From contig CM061231.1 in assembly GCA_030844895.1 (NCBI GenBank), positions 32,931,149 to 32,995,148 on the forward strand: DNA of 64,000 nt, read 5' to 3'. A model generated the notes under the pieces. It was not told the origin of the DNA. It saw only the letters and a list, made by a program, of their open reading frames with translations, and did no database searches. The first letter of the stretch is position 1, and each line of letters begins with the position of its first letter. The stretch comes from Ambrosia x helenae. Lineage: Eukaryota; Streptophyta; Magnoliopsida; Asterales; Asteraceae. Positions 33,259 to 45,595 of this stretch are shown one piece after another. The position numbers and the translations under genes are program-made.

Positions 33259-36200
33259 TCATTCAGCTGCCGAAGAGACATGTCTCGACTCGAACGCTTC
33301 CTTAGGAAAGAGGTGAGGATACTTAGACTTCATCTGATCCTCCCGTTCCCACGTATATTCCGGTCCCCGGTTCGAGTTCCACCGAACCTTAACGATACGA
33401 ATCTTGCTGTGACGTAGGCTACGAATCTTGTAATCAAGGATCTCCACAGGTTCTTCCACAATCCGAAGACGATCATCAACCTTGATCTCTTCTAGTGGAA
33501 CGATGAGAGACTCGTCAGCCAGACACTTCTTCAAGTTTGACACGTGAAAGACGTTATGTACGTTACCGAGCTCCGTCGGTAAATCAAGTCGATATGCCAC
33601 CGGCCCAATCCGTTCCAGGATCGTAAATGGGCCGACATATCGCGGATTAAGTTTGCCACGCTTCCCAAAGCGTATGACGCCCTTCCACGGTGAGACTTTT
33701 AGAAGTACCTTGTCATTGACTTGGAATTCCAGTGGTTTGCGACGCTGATCAGCATAACTCTTTTGCCGGTCCCGTGCCGCCGCCAACCGATTTCGAATCT
33801 GTACGATCTTTTCCGAAGTTTCGTACACTAGTTCAGGCCCAGTGAGTTGACTCTCACCCACTTCAGCCCAACAAAGAGGAGAACGGCATTTCCGTCCGTA
33901 CAGTGCTTCGAATGGAGCAGCCTTGATGCTCGTGTGATAACTGTTGTTGTACGAGAATTCTACCAACGGCAGATGAGCTTCCCAACCCTTGCCAAAATCG
34001 ATCACACATGCCCGCAGCATGTCTTCTAAAGTTTGAATCGTACGCTCACTCTGACCGTCAGTCTGTGGATGGTAAGCCGTACTCATGTCTAGTTGTGTAC
34101 CCAAAGCTTTGTGCAAAGACTTCCAGAAGTGAGAAGTAAAATGGGAGTCACGATCCGAGATAATAGAAACTGGTACCCCGTGCTTAGAAACAACTTCTTT
34201 CAAGTAGAGACGAGCCAAACGATCCATGGTGTCGGTCTCCTTAATAGCAAGAAAATGGGCTGATTTCGTCAACCGATCGACAATCACCCATATCTTGTCG
34301 TTCCCGCTTGGTGACTTAGGAAGTTGTGTGACAAAATCCATAGTAATCCGTTCCCATTTCCATTCCGAATTTCAGGTTGTTGCAGGAGACCCGACGGTTT
34401 CTGGTATTCCACCTTGACCTTAGCACAGGTCAAGCATTTGCTCACGTATGAGGCTATGTCCGACCTCATGTTTGGCCACCAGTAAAGCACCTTCATATCT
34501 TGGTACATTTTATCCGAACCAGGGTGAATAGAATATCGAGACTTATGAGCCTCATCAAGGACAAGCCCCCGTAGTCCCCCGAACAAAGGAACCCATATAC
34601 GTTCTGCGAAATAGTGCAGGCCATCAGGCCTCCGCTCTAGGTGCTTGTCGGCACCGTGCATGGTTTCAGCTTTAAGGTTTTCCTCCTTCAAAGCTTCCAA
34701 TTGGGCAGAACGGAGTTGATCAGGTAACGACGAATGGATAGTGAGCTGCAACGCCCGAACGCGACGAGGTTTAGAAGATTCCTTCCTGCTCAAGGCGTCT
34801 GCTACAACATTCGCCTTGCCAGGATGGTACTTAATAGCACAATCATAGTCGTTCAAAAGTTCGATCCAACGGCGCTGCCGTATGTTCAAGTGTTGTTGGT
34901 CGAAAATGTGTTGGAGACTCTTGTGATCGGTGTAGATGGTGCATTTGGTACCGTACAAGTAATGTCTCCAAATTTTCAACGCAAATACCACGGCACCCAA
35001 CTCCAAGTCATGAGTTGTGTAGTTCTTCTCGTGCACTTTGAGTTGACGAGAAGCATACGCAATCACTTTCTCGCGTTGCATCAACACGCAACCGAGTCCA
35101 TGAATGGAAGCATCACAGTAAACGACAAAATCATCAGGACCCTCAGGTAAAGACAGAATAGGAGCAGAACACAGTTTAGACTTCAGTTCTTCAAACGCGG
35201 ACTCTTGTGATTCACCCCAGTCGAACTTCCTATCCTTCTGAGTGAGAGTGGTGAGGGGTTGAGCAATCTTCGAAAACCCCTGAATGAAACGACGATAGTA
35301 GCCCGCGAGGCCTAGGAATTGCCGCACCTCAGTTGGCGTCTTTGGTGCTCCCCAGTCCTTGATCGCTTCGATCTTAGCTGGATCGACATGAATTCCTAGT
35401 TCATTGACCACATGTCCTAGGAATTGAACTTCGCGTAACCAAAAGTCACACTTTGAGAACTTGGCGTAAAGTTGCTCCCGTCGTAAAAGTTCCAAAACTA
35501 ACCGCAGATGTTCCCCGTGTTCGGTCTCGTTCTTGGAGTAGATCAGAATGTCATCAATAAATACAATGACGAACTTGTCCAAATACGGTTTACAGACGCG
35601 GTTCATCAAGTCCATGAAAACCGCCGGTGCGTTCGTGAGACCGAAAGGCATGACCAAGAATTCGAAATGGCCATAACGTGTTCGAAAAGCAGTCTTTGCA
35701 ACGTCAGCCTCCCTGACGCGCAGCTGGTGATAACCGGACCTCAAGTCGATCTTGGAATAATAACTAGAACCCTGGAGCTGGTCGAATAGATCATCGATAC
35801 GTGGAAGAGGATAACGGTTCTTGATGGTCAACTTGTTCAGTTCTCTGTAGTCTACGCATAACCGGAAACTCCCATCCTTCTTCTTGACAAATAGAATCGG
35901 GGCTCCCCAAGGGGAAGAACTTGGTCGGATGAAACCCTTGTCCAAGAGTTCCTGTAACTGACTAGACAATTCCTGCATCTCGGGAGGTGCAAGACGGTAG
36001 GGGGCCCGAGCAATAGGAGCAGCCCCCGGTACAAGATCAATACCGAACTCGACTTGACGATGAGGAGGAAGACCAGATAAATCATCGGGAAAAACATCAG
36101 AAAACTCGCGTACCACCGGAATGTCGTCAATCTTCTTCTCATCACTAGTGGAAACAGATAAGAGCGCCAAAACGGCTGGATAACCCTTTCGAAGACACTT

Positions 36201-37899
36201 AAGGGCTTTCATGCTAGAGATGATGTTTAGCGAAACACCACCCTTGATACCGTACACAGAAAGAAATTCTCCATCAGGGAGAGGAATCCGAATAACCTTA
36301 TCGTAACAGACGATCTCCGCGCGATACAAAGATAACCAATCCATTCCTACCACAACGTCAAAACTACCCAAAGGTACCGGCATAAGGTCGATGGGAAACG
36401 ATAAACCCGACAACTCTAACTGACACTCCCGAAGAACACTAGTAGCTTCAATCGTTGTACCGTCAGCCAACTCAATAATATACTTGGTCTCTAATGGTAC
36501 AGATACTACATCTAGCAGTCGACTAACATTCATGGATACAAAACTCTTGTCGGCACCAGAATCAAACAACACGCTAACAGAGTGATTATTGAGAAGAAAC
36601 GTACCGGTGACTGTATCAGGGTCCTGCCTAGCCTCAGCAGCTCCAATGACGAAGGCACGTGCATTTCTGCCGCCGCCCCCGTTGTTACCATTCCCGTTGT
36701 TTCCACCCTGTTTCAGTTTTGGGCAATCCTTCTTGTAATGCCCAGTGTCACCGCAGTTGTAGCACCCTTGTTTCCCTGTAGTCCCTTGAGTAGTCGGTGT
36801 TGAACCGTTTGTCGGAGCCTGAGTCGATGGAAGTGTAACCCGACAATCTTTAGCATAGTGGCCTGTTCGCTGGCAGCGGTGACAACGGTTACTGTCGCAG
36901 TTCCCTTGGTGATGGCGTCCACACTTGTTGCATTTGGGCAGTTTTCCCGCATAACCACCCTGCTTGTTACCCGAAGACGATGAACCCCCATTATCAAACC
37001 TTTTACTCTGCTGTGTAGACCCAGATCCTTTCCCGTCATTCTCCCACTTGCGCTTATTGTTCTCTGGAGCCTTAGCAGTCGAACCTTTCGCCGGCAAAAT
37101 CCCCTCATTCACCTTTAAATTGGTCATCCTATGGGCCGATCGAACTACCTCCGCATAAGTAGGATGATTCCCAGCAGCCACTAACCCTGCAATTTCCGGC
37201 ACTAACCCCGAGACATAGTGTTCAATCTTACGATATTCTGGCACGTGCAGATCGGGACACAGCACGGCCAACTCATTCCGTCTCACAGTATACTTCTCGA
37301 TTTCCGATCCAGTCATCTTGAGGTTCCATACCTCATGCTCCAGTTTCTGTACCTCTTCTCTCGGGCAATACTCCCGCTTCAGCATCTGCACAAAGTTCTC
37401 CCATGGCATAGCATATGCCTCCCCAATACCCATGTTCTGGGTGATACCATTCCACCAAGTCAATGCCACGTCCTGAAATAACGCAGCCGAATACTTCACC
37501 CGATCTTCTGGGAGACAATTACACATTAGAAATACCGACTCCACTTTCTCCAACCACCTAAGCAAACTGACCGCACCCTCGGTGCCAGAGAATTCCTGGG
37601 GTTTGCAGTCCCGGAACATCTTGTAGGTGCACATGGGTGGGGGTGGGTCAACAGGACCACCTGAAATGAAACGTATGAGAAACCACGAATAACGTAAACA
37701 AGGTTCACCAATAAGGCAAAGAAAACGGATAAAACAACTTACCACCACCGTTGTGCCCTAACTGAAAGGCAGCCTGGAGCAAGTTGTTCAGATCAGCCTG
37801 TGATAGGTTAATACCTCCACCACGACCACCAGCACCACCGCGACCACCACCGCGTCCACCATTGCGACCACCTCCTCGTCCTCCACGCACTCCAGACAT
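33259..37899 (-). pseudogene. G2 gag-pol with intron and one frameshift
   Basis: Exon 1 is 37899-37743 (Arg-Gly-rich, starting MSGVRGGRGGGRN). An 82-nt intron 37742-37661 (GTAAGT..TTTCAG) follows, and exon 2 runs on from 37660. Domains in order match G1: capsid core, zinc knuckles, protease (FDSGADKSFV), reverse transcriptase (FIDDILIYS), RNase H (YCDASIHGLG), integrase and chromodomain (VEILDYKIRSLRHSK). Compared with G1, one base is missing near 34365, just after the HHCC finger and before the first catalytic Asp of integrase; the frame resumes in the 34341-33259 reading. The copy therefore should not make a complete integrase. The intron position and phase equal those of G1. Confidence 0.9.
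37661..37742 (-). other. 82-nt intron inside G2 gag
   Basis: The donor is GGTG|GTAAGTTG and the acceptor TTTCATTTCAG|GTGG. It has the same site, the same phase and the same length remainder (one) as the 79-nt intron of G1, though the intron sequences have diverged. Confidence 0.85.
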
Positions 37900-38872
37900 G
37901 ATTCTGGCAGAAAGAACGAGAAAATTTAGTTTCGCAGTTAAAGATAACCACTAATGTTCACAAGATCAAAGCTAGATCCAATCCAGGACTATCCCTTCAA
38001 ACCCAGAGCTCACTAGGGCTTCCATGCATTTCGTTTTATGATTTTGTGTGCACCCAAAATGATAAAACGCTCTACATGGTCCTCCAAGTGTTCTCCTAGT
38101 TCAAAGTTCAAATCACCGAACATAGACTCTTAGCTACACACCGTAATACTACGGTAGTTCATGACAAGTGTTTCTATTGGAGTGCGAAAGGGAGATGTCC
38201 GAGCCTTGGACAAATCTCAAGAGCACACGAGTTACTCCAATAGACTACACTGCCTAGATAACAAGTAACCCAACCTAAGATAGAACGGATGATGTAACGT
38301 AGAAAGACCAACGATTTAGAGACACCCCGACAAGACCATACGTAGACCACTATAATGTTTAGTACCATTGCGACCACCTCCTCGTCCTCCACGCACTCCA
38401 GACATGATTCTGGCAGAAAGAACGAGAAAATTTAGTTTCGCAGTTAAAGATAACCACTAATGTTCACAAGATCAAAGCTAGATCCAATCCAGGACTATCC
38501 CTTCAAACCCAGAGCTCACTAGGGCTTCCATGCATTTCGTTTTATGATTTTGTGTGCACCCAAAATGATAAAACGCTCTACATGGTCCTCCAAGTGTTCT
38601 CCTAGTTCAAAGTTCAAATCACCGAACATAGACTCTTAGCTACACACCGTAATACTACGGTAGTTCATGACAAGTGTTTCTATTGGAGTGCGAAAGGGAG
38701 ATGTCCGAGCCTTGGACAAATCTCAAGAGCACACGAGTTACTCCAATAGACTACACTGCCTAGATAACAAGTAACCCAACCTAAGATAGAACGGATGATG
38801 TAACGTAGAAAGACCAACGATTTAGAGACACCCCGACAAGACCATACGTAGACCACTATAATGTTTAGTACC
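37861..38872 (-). repeat. 506-bp tandem duplication in the G2 leader
   Basis: 37861-38366 and 38367-38872 are direct, near-identical copies. Each includes the gag start codon (37899 and its duplicate at 38405), the first 13 gag codons and the small leader ORF. The upstream start opens a 29-codon frame ending at 38316, which would be met before the true gag start. Confidence 0.9.
38013..38123 (-). CDS. Conserved small leader ORF (G2), 36 aa; second copy at 38519-38629
   Basis: A frame beginning MFGDLNFELGEHLEDHVE and containing RFIILGAHKII, related to the 35-residue frame in the G1 leader. It is present twice because of the leader duplication. The function is unknown; the conserved part is a charged, helix-prone stretch. 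It lies upstream of gag in the unspliced leader. Confidence 0.45.
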   Translation of the reverse strand: MFGDLNFELGEHLEDHVERFIILGAHKIIKRNAWKP

Positions 38873-38945
38873 ATGTGATCGTCTAGTGTGTGCGACTCGG
38901 CTATAGACTAGACTCTACATGCAGTCCTAGTTCACTATAACCATT

Positions 38946-38961
38946 GGCTCTGATACCAATC
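38946..38961 (-). promoter_or_regulatory. G2 primer-binding site (initiator tRNA-Met)
   Basis: The minus strand reads GATTGGTATCAGAGCC immediately after the 5' LTR. Confidence 0.95.
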
Positions 38962-40472
38962 TGTCACACCCTCAAAATCCACTTGCGGAGTTTTACCGCG
39001 AGGCGCATGACAAACCAGGATCCAAACCAACGATCACAATAAACAAGTCTAAATGAATTAAAATGTAATTTCAAAACACAGTTTAATATTCCCGTTTACA
39101 GCGGAAGCTTATTCAAATAAAATCCAACATAAATAAATCAAGTTCAATGTTTGTGAAATCATGCAACTCTATCTAGACGCCGTGCAGACGCGTGCGCCCT
39201 AGTTCCATTGTGCTACCTTAGCGACCTGAGAAAACATGTAAAAGTTTACGTCAGCACAAAAATGCTGGTGAGTTTACAGGTTTGCAGTTCAAGTACCAAG
39301 ACCACCTGTCCATACTATAACAAATAGAAAACCAGTATACGCTAGCTAGGCGTACGTTTTGTTACTACCACGATTGGAAAACCATTACTAACTCGAATAC
39401 CAAAAGTATGCCCGATGTATGTTCCTGTTGTTCCTGTTGTTCCTGTTTGAGACAATATGCACCCGCCGACCCTCCAAGTCGACGAGCGGGGTTGGTCACT
39501 CCCAATAGCGCTATTCACATTTCCCCGTTGTGCAAACCCGCACATTCATGGTTCCCCCCGGGACTTCCAAAGATCGTGTAGTACACAGTATAAACCCATA
39601 GTATGACAGTAGTTACCAAACAGTTGTTTTAACACATGTTTTCTCCCCCGAAAGTATAAATCCAGTTTAAAAGTGGGGCCGTAAACTCACCTTAAGTTCC
39701 TTTACTCCTTAACCCGAGTAAACTCAGCTGCTATGCTAGTCCCGTAAAGCGGCGACCTTGGAATTGTAAAAGGATGATGGTTAGACCTTGAAACCTTGTG
39801 TTTTTGATCAAAATCGCCTTCCAGAGGTTGTTTAAGTGTTTGGGGCGGTTATGGGACGACTAGGGTTGATATTAGGGAGTTTAGGAGGTTAAGTATTGTA
39901 TTTATAGGCGTTTCTAGTCGTCCAGCACGTTATAGGCGAGTATGCAGCAGCTACATGCGATTAGGGCTGCTAATCGCATGAGATTGGGCCTAATCGCCCC
40001 TATGTACACACGAGTAGCCTCCTACTCGTGTCTAATGTGCCCTACTCGCCTCCCCTATGGGCGATTAGGCTTCCTAATCGCCTGTAGGGGTTCCTTTTGT
40101 GTGTTTTGCGCGTTAAACCCCGTTTTAACATATGTTAATGTATATTCATGTACCGACAAGTCACATAATGATTGTAAACACATAACACAAGTAAATACAC
40201 ATATTTACACTCGTTCACCAATTCCCGGGACTCGAGACTCGTATGTTCCGTATGCCCTGACGATCCTACAAATCGTCACCGTTTGTACACTTGGTTAAGG
40301 ACCGACATCTAACGAACCTCTAGACCAACATCCAATGATCTTCTAGACTAACCAATAGTTCCCGAACCATGACCCGACTTAACTAACCCAGTTAAGTATA
40401 ATATACGCGTGACTCGCTAAGGTAGACTTTCATCTAGACAACGTTGTTAACCCGAAATTGCCAGGTGTCACA
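38962..40472 (-). repeat. G2 5' LTR
   Basis: Carries a TATA box (minus strand TATAAATAC, about 39899-39907). Upstream of it lies a cluster of perfect short hairpins: GCGATTAG/CTAATCGC (39957-39977), ACGAGTAG/CTACTCGT (40010-40029) and GCGATTAGG/CCTAATCGC (40061-40081). A leader intron candidate runs from 39690 to 39226 (GTGAGT..TTTTCTCAG), with the complementary pair GGTGAGTTTAC (39691-39681) and GTAAACTCACC (39277-39267). Confidence 0.95.
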
Positions 40473-42327
40473 TCTCCATCAGCATGGACTTTAAATCGCT
40501 CCATGAGAGACTATACACAGCATCTCTACCCAGGGTCTGAACTTGTAGATTCCACCAAGTCAACGCCTCATCTTGGAAGGTGCAGGTAGAGTACTTGACT
40601 CTCTGGTTCTCAACGCAACTGCTGATATCCAGAACTGATTCCATTTTCTCGATCCAACGACAAATACCGATCGCTCCTTTCGCCCACAGAAACTCCATGT
40701 TTTACAAGCCATGAAATTCTTGTAGGAACAGTGATGAACCATGTTCTCACCGTCTGAGTCATAGATAATGAAACATCATCAACAACAGTAGTGATTACAA
40801 GGCCATTGGGAGCATAGTGAATCGATATTTTACCAGTGTCGTTGTCATTTGTCCTTTGCCTGCCATTTCCGCCACATCCACCACTTGAGTCTACGCGGTT
40901 AGCGTTGTGCTGCGCAATGGCTTGCGCAATCACGCGGGCTAGCTCTTCGGACGTGGTTGGGAATGTGCTATCCTCGGTAGTGCGGGTGTTCTTTCGGGGC
41001 GGGATGACTTCTTTCTATTGCATTAGAAATAAAAAGAATGAGAAACATATTTATCGAAAATATTGTCAATCATTTGAGCTCGAATGAACAACCATGAACA
41101 TCACAATACCCGTGATAAGCGTTTTCACACAACCGGTGAATATAATAGCAACAATGCATACACATATATTCATATCGCAGGAGTAACTAACTAAACCATG
41201 GCATAAACAGATAATAATAGAAAGACATAAATAAATCATAACATCGTCATTTCATTAATTCATTTCGTTTTTAGTATATCGGTTTGTGATACTGATACAA
41301 AATATGTGGAATACTAGAACCCAAACGATACCATGAAATGAACCAAAAGATACTACCATCGGTTAGGTTAGATATCAAAAGCTACAACTACCACAACTAC
41401 AACCTAACTACTGAGGAAGTGGAGGGAAAATAACAAGAAAGGCAGCTATAGCAGCTCGCATCCCATGGTCCAACTCACCCATCCTCTGGTCGAGGATGTC
41501 CAAACGTCGTCACGCATCCGCACGCCCACTCTCAGCCTCCGCGTGTCCGCGCTCGGCCTCCTCCAATCGAGCTCGAAGAGTAGTGAGGTGCTCGATGATA
41601 GCGGCCCTTGTAGAACCCTCAGCCTGTGCATCAGTCTCCACCGCATCCGTACGATCCGAAAGATCGCGGATCAGATCATCGTGGGTACCTATCATGCCAC
41701 GCACCGAGTGGAGGGTGAGACGCATAGGTGTGGTACCAAGAGGACTGGGGACAGGAGGGTCAGCCGGGGGCTAGGAGGACTCGACACCATGAGCAGTAAT
41801 AAAGATGTCGTCGTCAGAATCCTCGTTGCTATGGGCCAAGTAGCCTACTACAGTAGGAAGGAAGGTCCGTTTACGGGCCTGGGACCTCCTAAGTAGCTTC
41901 TTTCAAGGGGGCTCGGAAGACTCAGCAGCATGGCTAGGCTGGGCTGGGGCCTGCGTAGACGCTTCCTAGCGGTGCATATAGTGCGCATACCACCAAGAAA
42001 CGGACGACGAGGGTGGGAAGATTCTGACACATTGGCGGGCGGCTCCACCTCACGTGGGAGCACAGCTGGCGGCTCCGCAGCCACATGGGCTGGAACAGCG
42101 GCATCCGCAGCATCACCCTGAGCCTCATCGACAGGAATGTCAGGCTCATCATCCGACACGACGGGATCTAGCTCCGCGCTATCTCCTACAATGCCCACAT
42201 CCTCATCCTCCTCGGGCTCCAAATCGGCGAAGTAACCATTGATGTCATCGTCACTAGATGTCTCGGGCACAGTGAAGGAATCATCCTCCGAGTCCGAAAT
42301 AACAATCACATAAGTAGGGGTAGCCAT
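40473..42327 (-). pseudogene. G3 gag, N-terminal part (degenerate)
   Basis: The minus strand starts at ATG 42327 with an acidic, disordered N-terminus (VIVISDSEDDSF) and many Asp/Glu and Ala/Pro residues. A predicted coiled coil follows (IIEHLTTLRARLEEAERGHA, 41640-41540) and a first part ending near 41413. Stops and frame changes break this part near 41780 and 41510. A gap with an acceptor-like TTTCTAATGCAATAG near 41017 precedes the next coding block: ELARVIAQAIAQHNANR and then the capsid core (ICRWIEKMESVLDI, ALTWWN) down to 40473, where G2 was inserted. This suggests a two-exon gag with a longer first exon than in G1 and G2. Confidence 0.7.
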
Positions 42328-42538
42328 GATCCTGTCAAAATCCAAAGTACACATATATACATCGATAAGCGTTAAGAACCCATGTGCTATATTTGCGTGA
42401 ATGCAATGTAGAAAAAGGGCATGGAACTTGGGCAGTGCATCGTGATGAAAACATTTTTCATGCAAGGAAAATTTTCCGTTTGAAAATCGTTGTATTTATA
42501 GTTTAGTTTTTAGAGAAAACTAGTTCGCTATAACCTTG

Positions 42539-42554
42539 AGCTCTGATACCAATC
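42539..42554 (-). promoter_or_regulatory. G3 primer-binding site
   Basis: The minus strand reads GATTGGTATCAGAGCT just after the LTR end at 42555, an initiator tRNA-Met type site with a changed last base. Confidence 0.8.
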
Positions 42555-45191
42555 TGTCATACCCCGCCTAGGCGGAAACACGGGGTGTAACCACGAAAGT
42601 TTTTCAAGCACAAGATATGAGCAAACATTCATATTTATTTATTTATTTATAAAGTACCAAACGTGTTCGATAACAACAAGTTTCACAAGATACATTTTAA
42701 AACCCTTAGCGGGGTCAAAGTTTTAATGACACGATACGTGGTGGTTGTGAATGATTGCCCAATCGTAACCCAAGTTCCATTCATCCTTTAGTTACCTAAA
42801 AACATGCATAAAAACTTTGTCAACAAAATGTTGGTGAGTTCACGGGTTTTGTAAACCAAATGTAAAGTTTAATGAAATTCTTGACTGACCCATCATTGTT
42901 TAGCCTAGAACAATGATGATAAACCATCATGAGTCCATAACCAAACCTCGACGAGTGGTGCCTCGCACATTGCACAACAAAGGCAATGAATCGTCATAAA
43001 AGAAATGCAAGCACTCTCAAATCGCATAAACCAGTTAGAGCGACTAACCGAGAGTGGGGGTGTCAACCCAATAGATCTATTCAAGCGTTTCTAGGCTATA
43101 TCCATAGCTAATGTTTATGATAAACTAATATACGAGGGCTTTGATGAGTACTCTAAACATATCGTCTCATGTACACCGGTCGGCTAGGATTTCTTTCTAA
43201 AACTAGTAAACAATGCATGCTTTTCCCCAAAATAGAAAAGAGTAAAAAGGGGTCGTGAGAACTCACCTCAAGTCCGCGTGTAGTCTAGCAAAAGCGTGTG
43301 TCCGACAACTAGGTATCTCGTCCTATATACATACATGGGTACCTTAGATTTATCCAAATAGGTAATCAATGGTACTTGTGGTTCACCCAATCCTTAGTGG
43401 TATGTTGGTTTAGTTTTCCTTGGTGACATCTATATATTACTTGAAAATAATAGTTTGGATAGGGAAAATAGATCTTATTTCCTAACTTATGCTACTTTCC
43501 CGTAAAGTATGTGTTCCTTTGAAAAAGAGTTATTTAGTTCACAAATACACTTAGTCTTACTATACACAAGTATCATATACACATGTATTCATACCAACAT
43601 ATGCGTGCATCTACACTTATATTTATATATGTGTATTTCCACACAAGACCATAGATAGGGATGTCCATGGGATTTACAATTGTACATACATACCCATATA
43701 CATATGCATCCTTGTAGTCCATACACATTACTATCCATGCTTTTGAGTTTATTTTACACATACACATATACCATGTATATACACGCACGCATACATATGT
43801 ATGTATACACATGGACTTTGTTTTGACTACTAAATTAAAGTAACATTATCACTTAGGTTCTTACATGTCTAAACACTTACACATACACACGTATGTATAT
43901 TCACGCATACACACATACCACGCACGCATACATACATACATTACTACCTATGGCGATATTTTATCATGAATGACCAACCATGAACTAAGGTGAACCATGT
44001 GATGATTAAACAAAGTAAAGAAGTAATTGTGTTAAGGTTTATACCTCCTAGTGGATCCAAGATAGGGTGCAAGATGCTAGAACTCCTTGGTTGCTCCTAA
44101 AACTTGGATGGATGTGTGTGTGTGTGTGTATTACGAGACTTAGGAGAGGGGAAGAGAGGTTTGTGGTGTGGTGGAATGCTTATACAATGCCTCCTTATAT
44201 AGAGGTGGAGATGAGAAGGGGTTAGGAAGATGCTTAACACTTTGGGTAAGTCAACTTTTATGGATCTTGAAGATTAGAGAATCTTACTTAGTTTGGCCAA
44301 TAATCTACTCATGTTCCATATCTTGCTAGCATATCCAAGGTCCAAATGAAACTTTAGAAGGTCACTAATCTTATGATTATGTTGGTTAGATGCCAAGCAT
44401 ATGTGACACTACATGAAGTCAACTATGGAAATAATTCAACACATGCTAATATAGAGTTTGACTTGGATTAAAAAAGATTAGAGAGGGCATAGGGGCGACG
44501 GTTTGGGGAAAGGAACAAGAAAGAGGGTTGCAAGCTATTTTGGGTAGTGATCTTCCCTTGTTCTTAGTGAACCAAGGCATCCTACTATGTTTGGTTAATG
44601 ATCTTTTCTTTGTCCCAAATCTTGCAAGCAAATCAAGGGTGTTAATCATATCTTAAGGTTGACTAAACACTATGATGATGTTGGGTAAGACTTGATCTAA
44701 TGTGACAACACATGGTGGGTTCTAGAGATTTCAATAAACATGTTATAGATTAGTTTAAAAAGATTATTATGGATATGGGGGGGGGGGGGTAATCGGCCGA
44801 AAGAAAAGAAAAAAAAAAGGGGGAGTGGATACTTAACCAATGTGGTAAACCCAACATTATAAATCTAAGGTGTTTAAGGAATATTGCTTTATATGGTTAA
44901 GCCACCAAATCTATATTTATTTGTCTTAGAATAATGGGATATGACACTTCATTGATGATGTTCCAATTGTCTAATAGAAACAAAACATTAACCAAAGTGG
45001 TGGTGATCATTTTTGGCTAGTAGATTTTATAAATCCTAGTGTTGATCACTTGTTTCATCAAATATAGTTAAGTTTATAATCAAAACTAGTTAGTTTATTT
45101 AAAATGGAACAAAAAGAATATGTAAGAGCTAGTTATAAATGTGTTTAGTAGCTTCTTGTATGCATGTGTGTGTATATATATATATATATAT

Positions 45192-45576
45192 AGGAAAGTT
45201 AATTTGAGAACACCTATATTTCGTGCGAACCGCGAGAAGGACATCTAAAACCATTCAAATTAAAAATTTCTTTTTACCCTTATCTTTATTACTAAAATAC
45301 AATCCCAAAAACACAATTTACGTGTACAAATTCAAACGTATACAAAAATAAATTGGTTTTACACATGTGTAAACAGTTTAATTTACACATGTGTAAAAAG
45401 TTAATTTGAAACTGTTTTTGCAAGAAAAGATGAATTATTTGGAAATAAAATTCATTTATTAATGTTGTATTTTGATTATAATGAGGTTTGTATTAAAAAA
45501 ATTGAGTTTGATTGATTTTTTTTACCTGTTCTCACGGTTCTCACAATATTTAGAGTTCTCAAAATAACCCTCCCCT
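45192..45576. mobile_element. MITE inserted in a TA microsatellite
   Basis: Imperfect inverted ends of about 50 bases: the left has GTTAATTTGAGAACACC and GTGCGAACCGCGAGAA, the right in reverse complement has GTTATTTTGAGAACTCT and GTGAGAACCGTGAGAA. TA repeats flank both sides. The interior is AT-rich and non-coding. Confidence 0.75.
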
Positions 45577-45595
45577 ATATATATATATATATATA

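Larger units (their letters stand above)
31586..40472 (-). mobile_element. G2: complete Tekay-type retrotransposon, minus strand
   Basis: An 8887-bp element flanked by perfect TCTCC duplications (31581-31585 and 40473-40477). The LTRs are both 1511 bp and I saw no difference between them, so insertion was very recent. It shares gag-pol with G1 but has a different LTR. It landed in the gag of G3. The gag-pol frame has a one-base deletion in the integrase region, and the leader carries a 506-bp tandem duplication, so this copy probably depends on proteins from others. Confidence 0.95.

Noticed and set aside
41465..42121. Plus-strand open frames of 63-143 codons
   Set aside because: They are shadows of the GC-richer gag of G3 on the minus strand, which has the recognisable acidic and coiled-coil regions.
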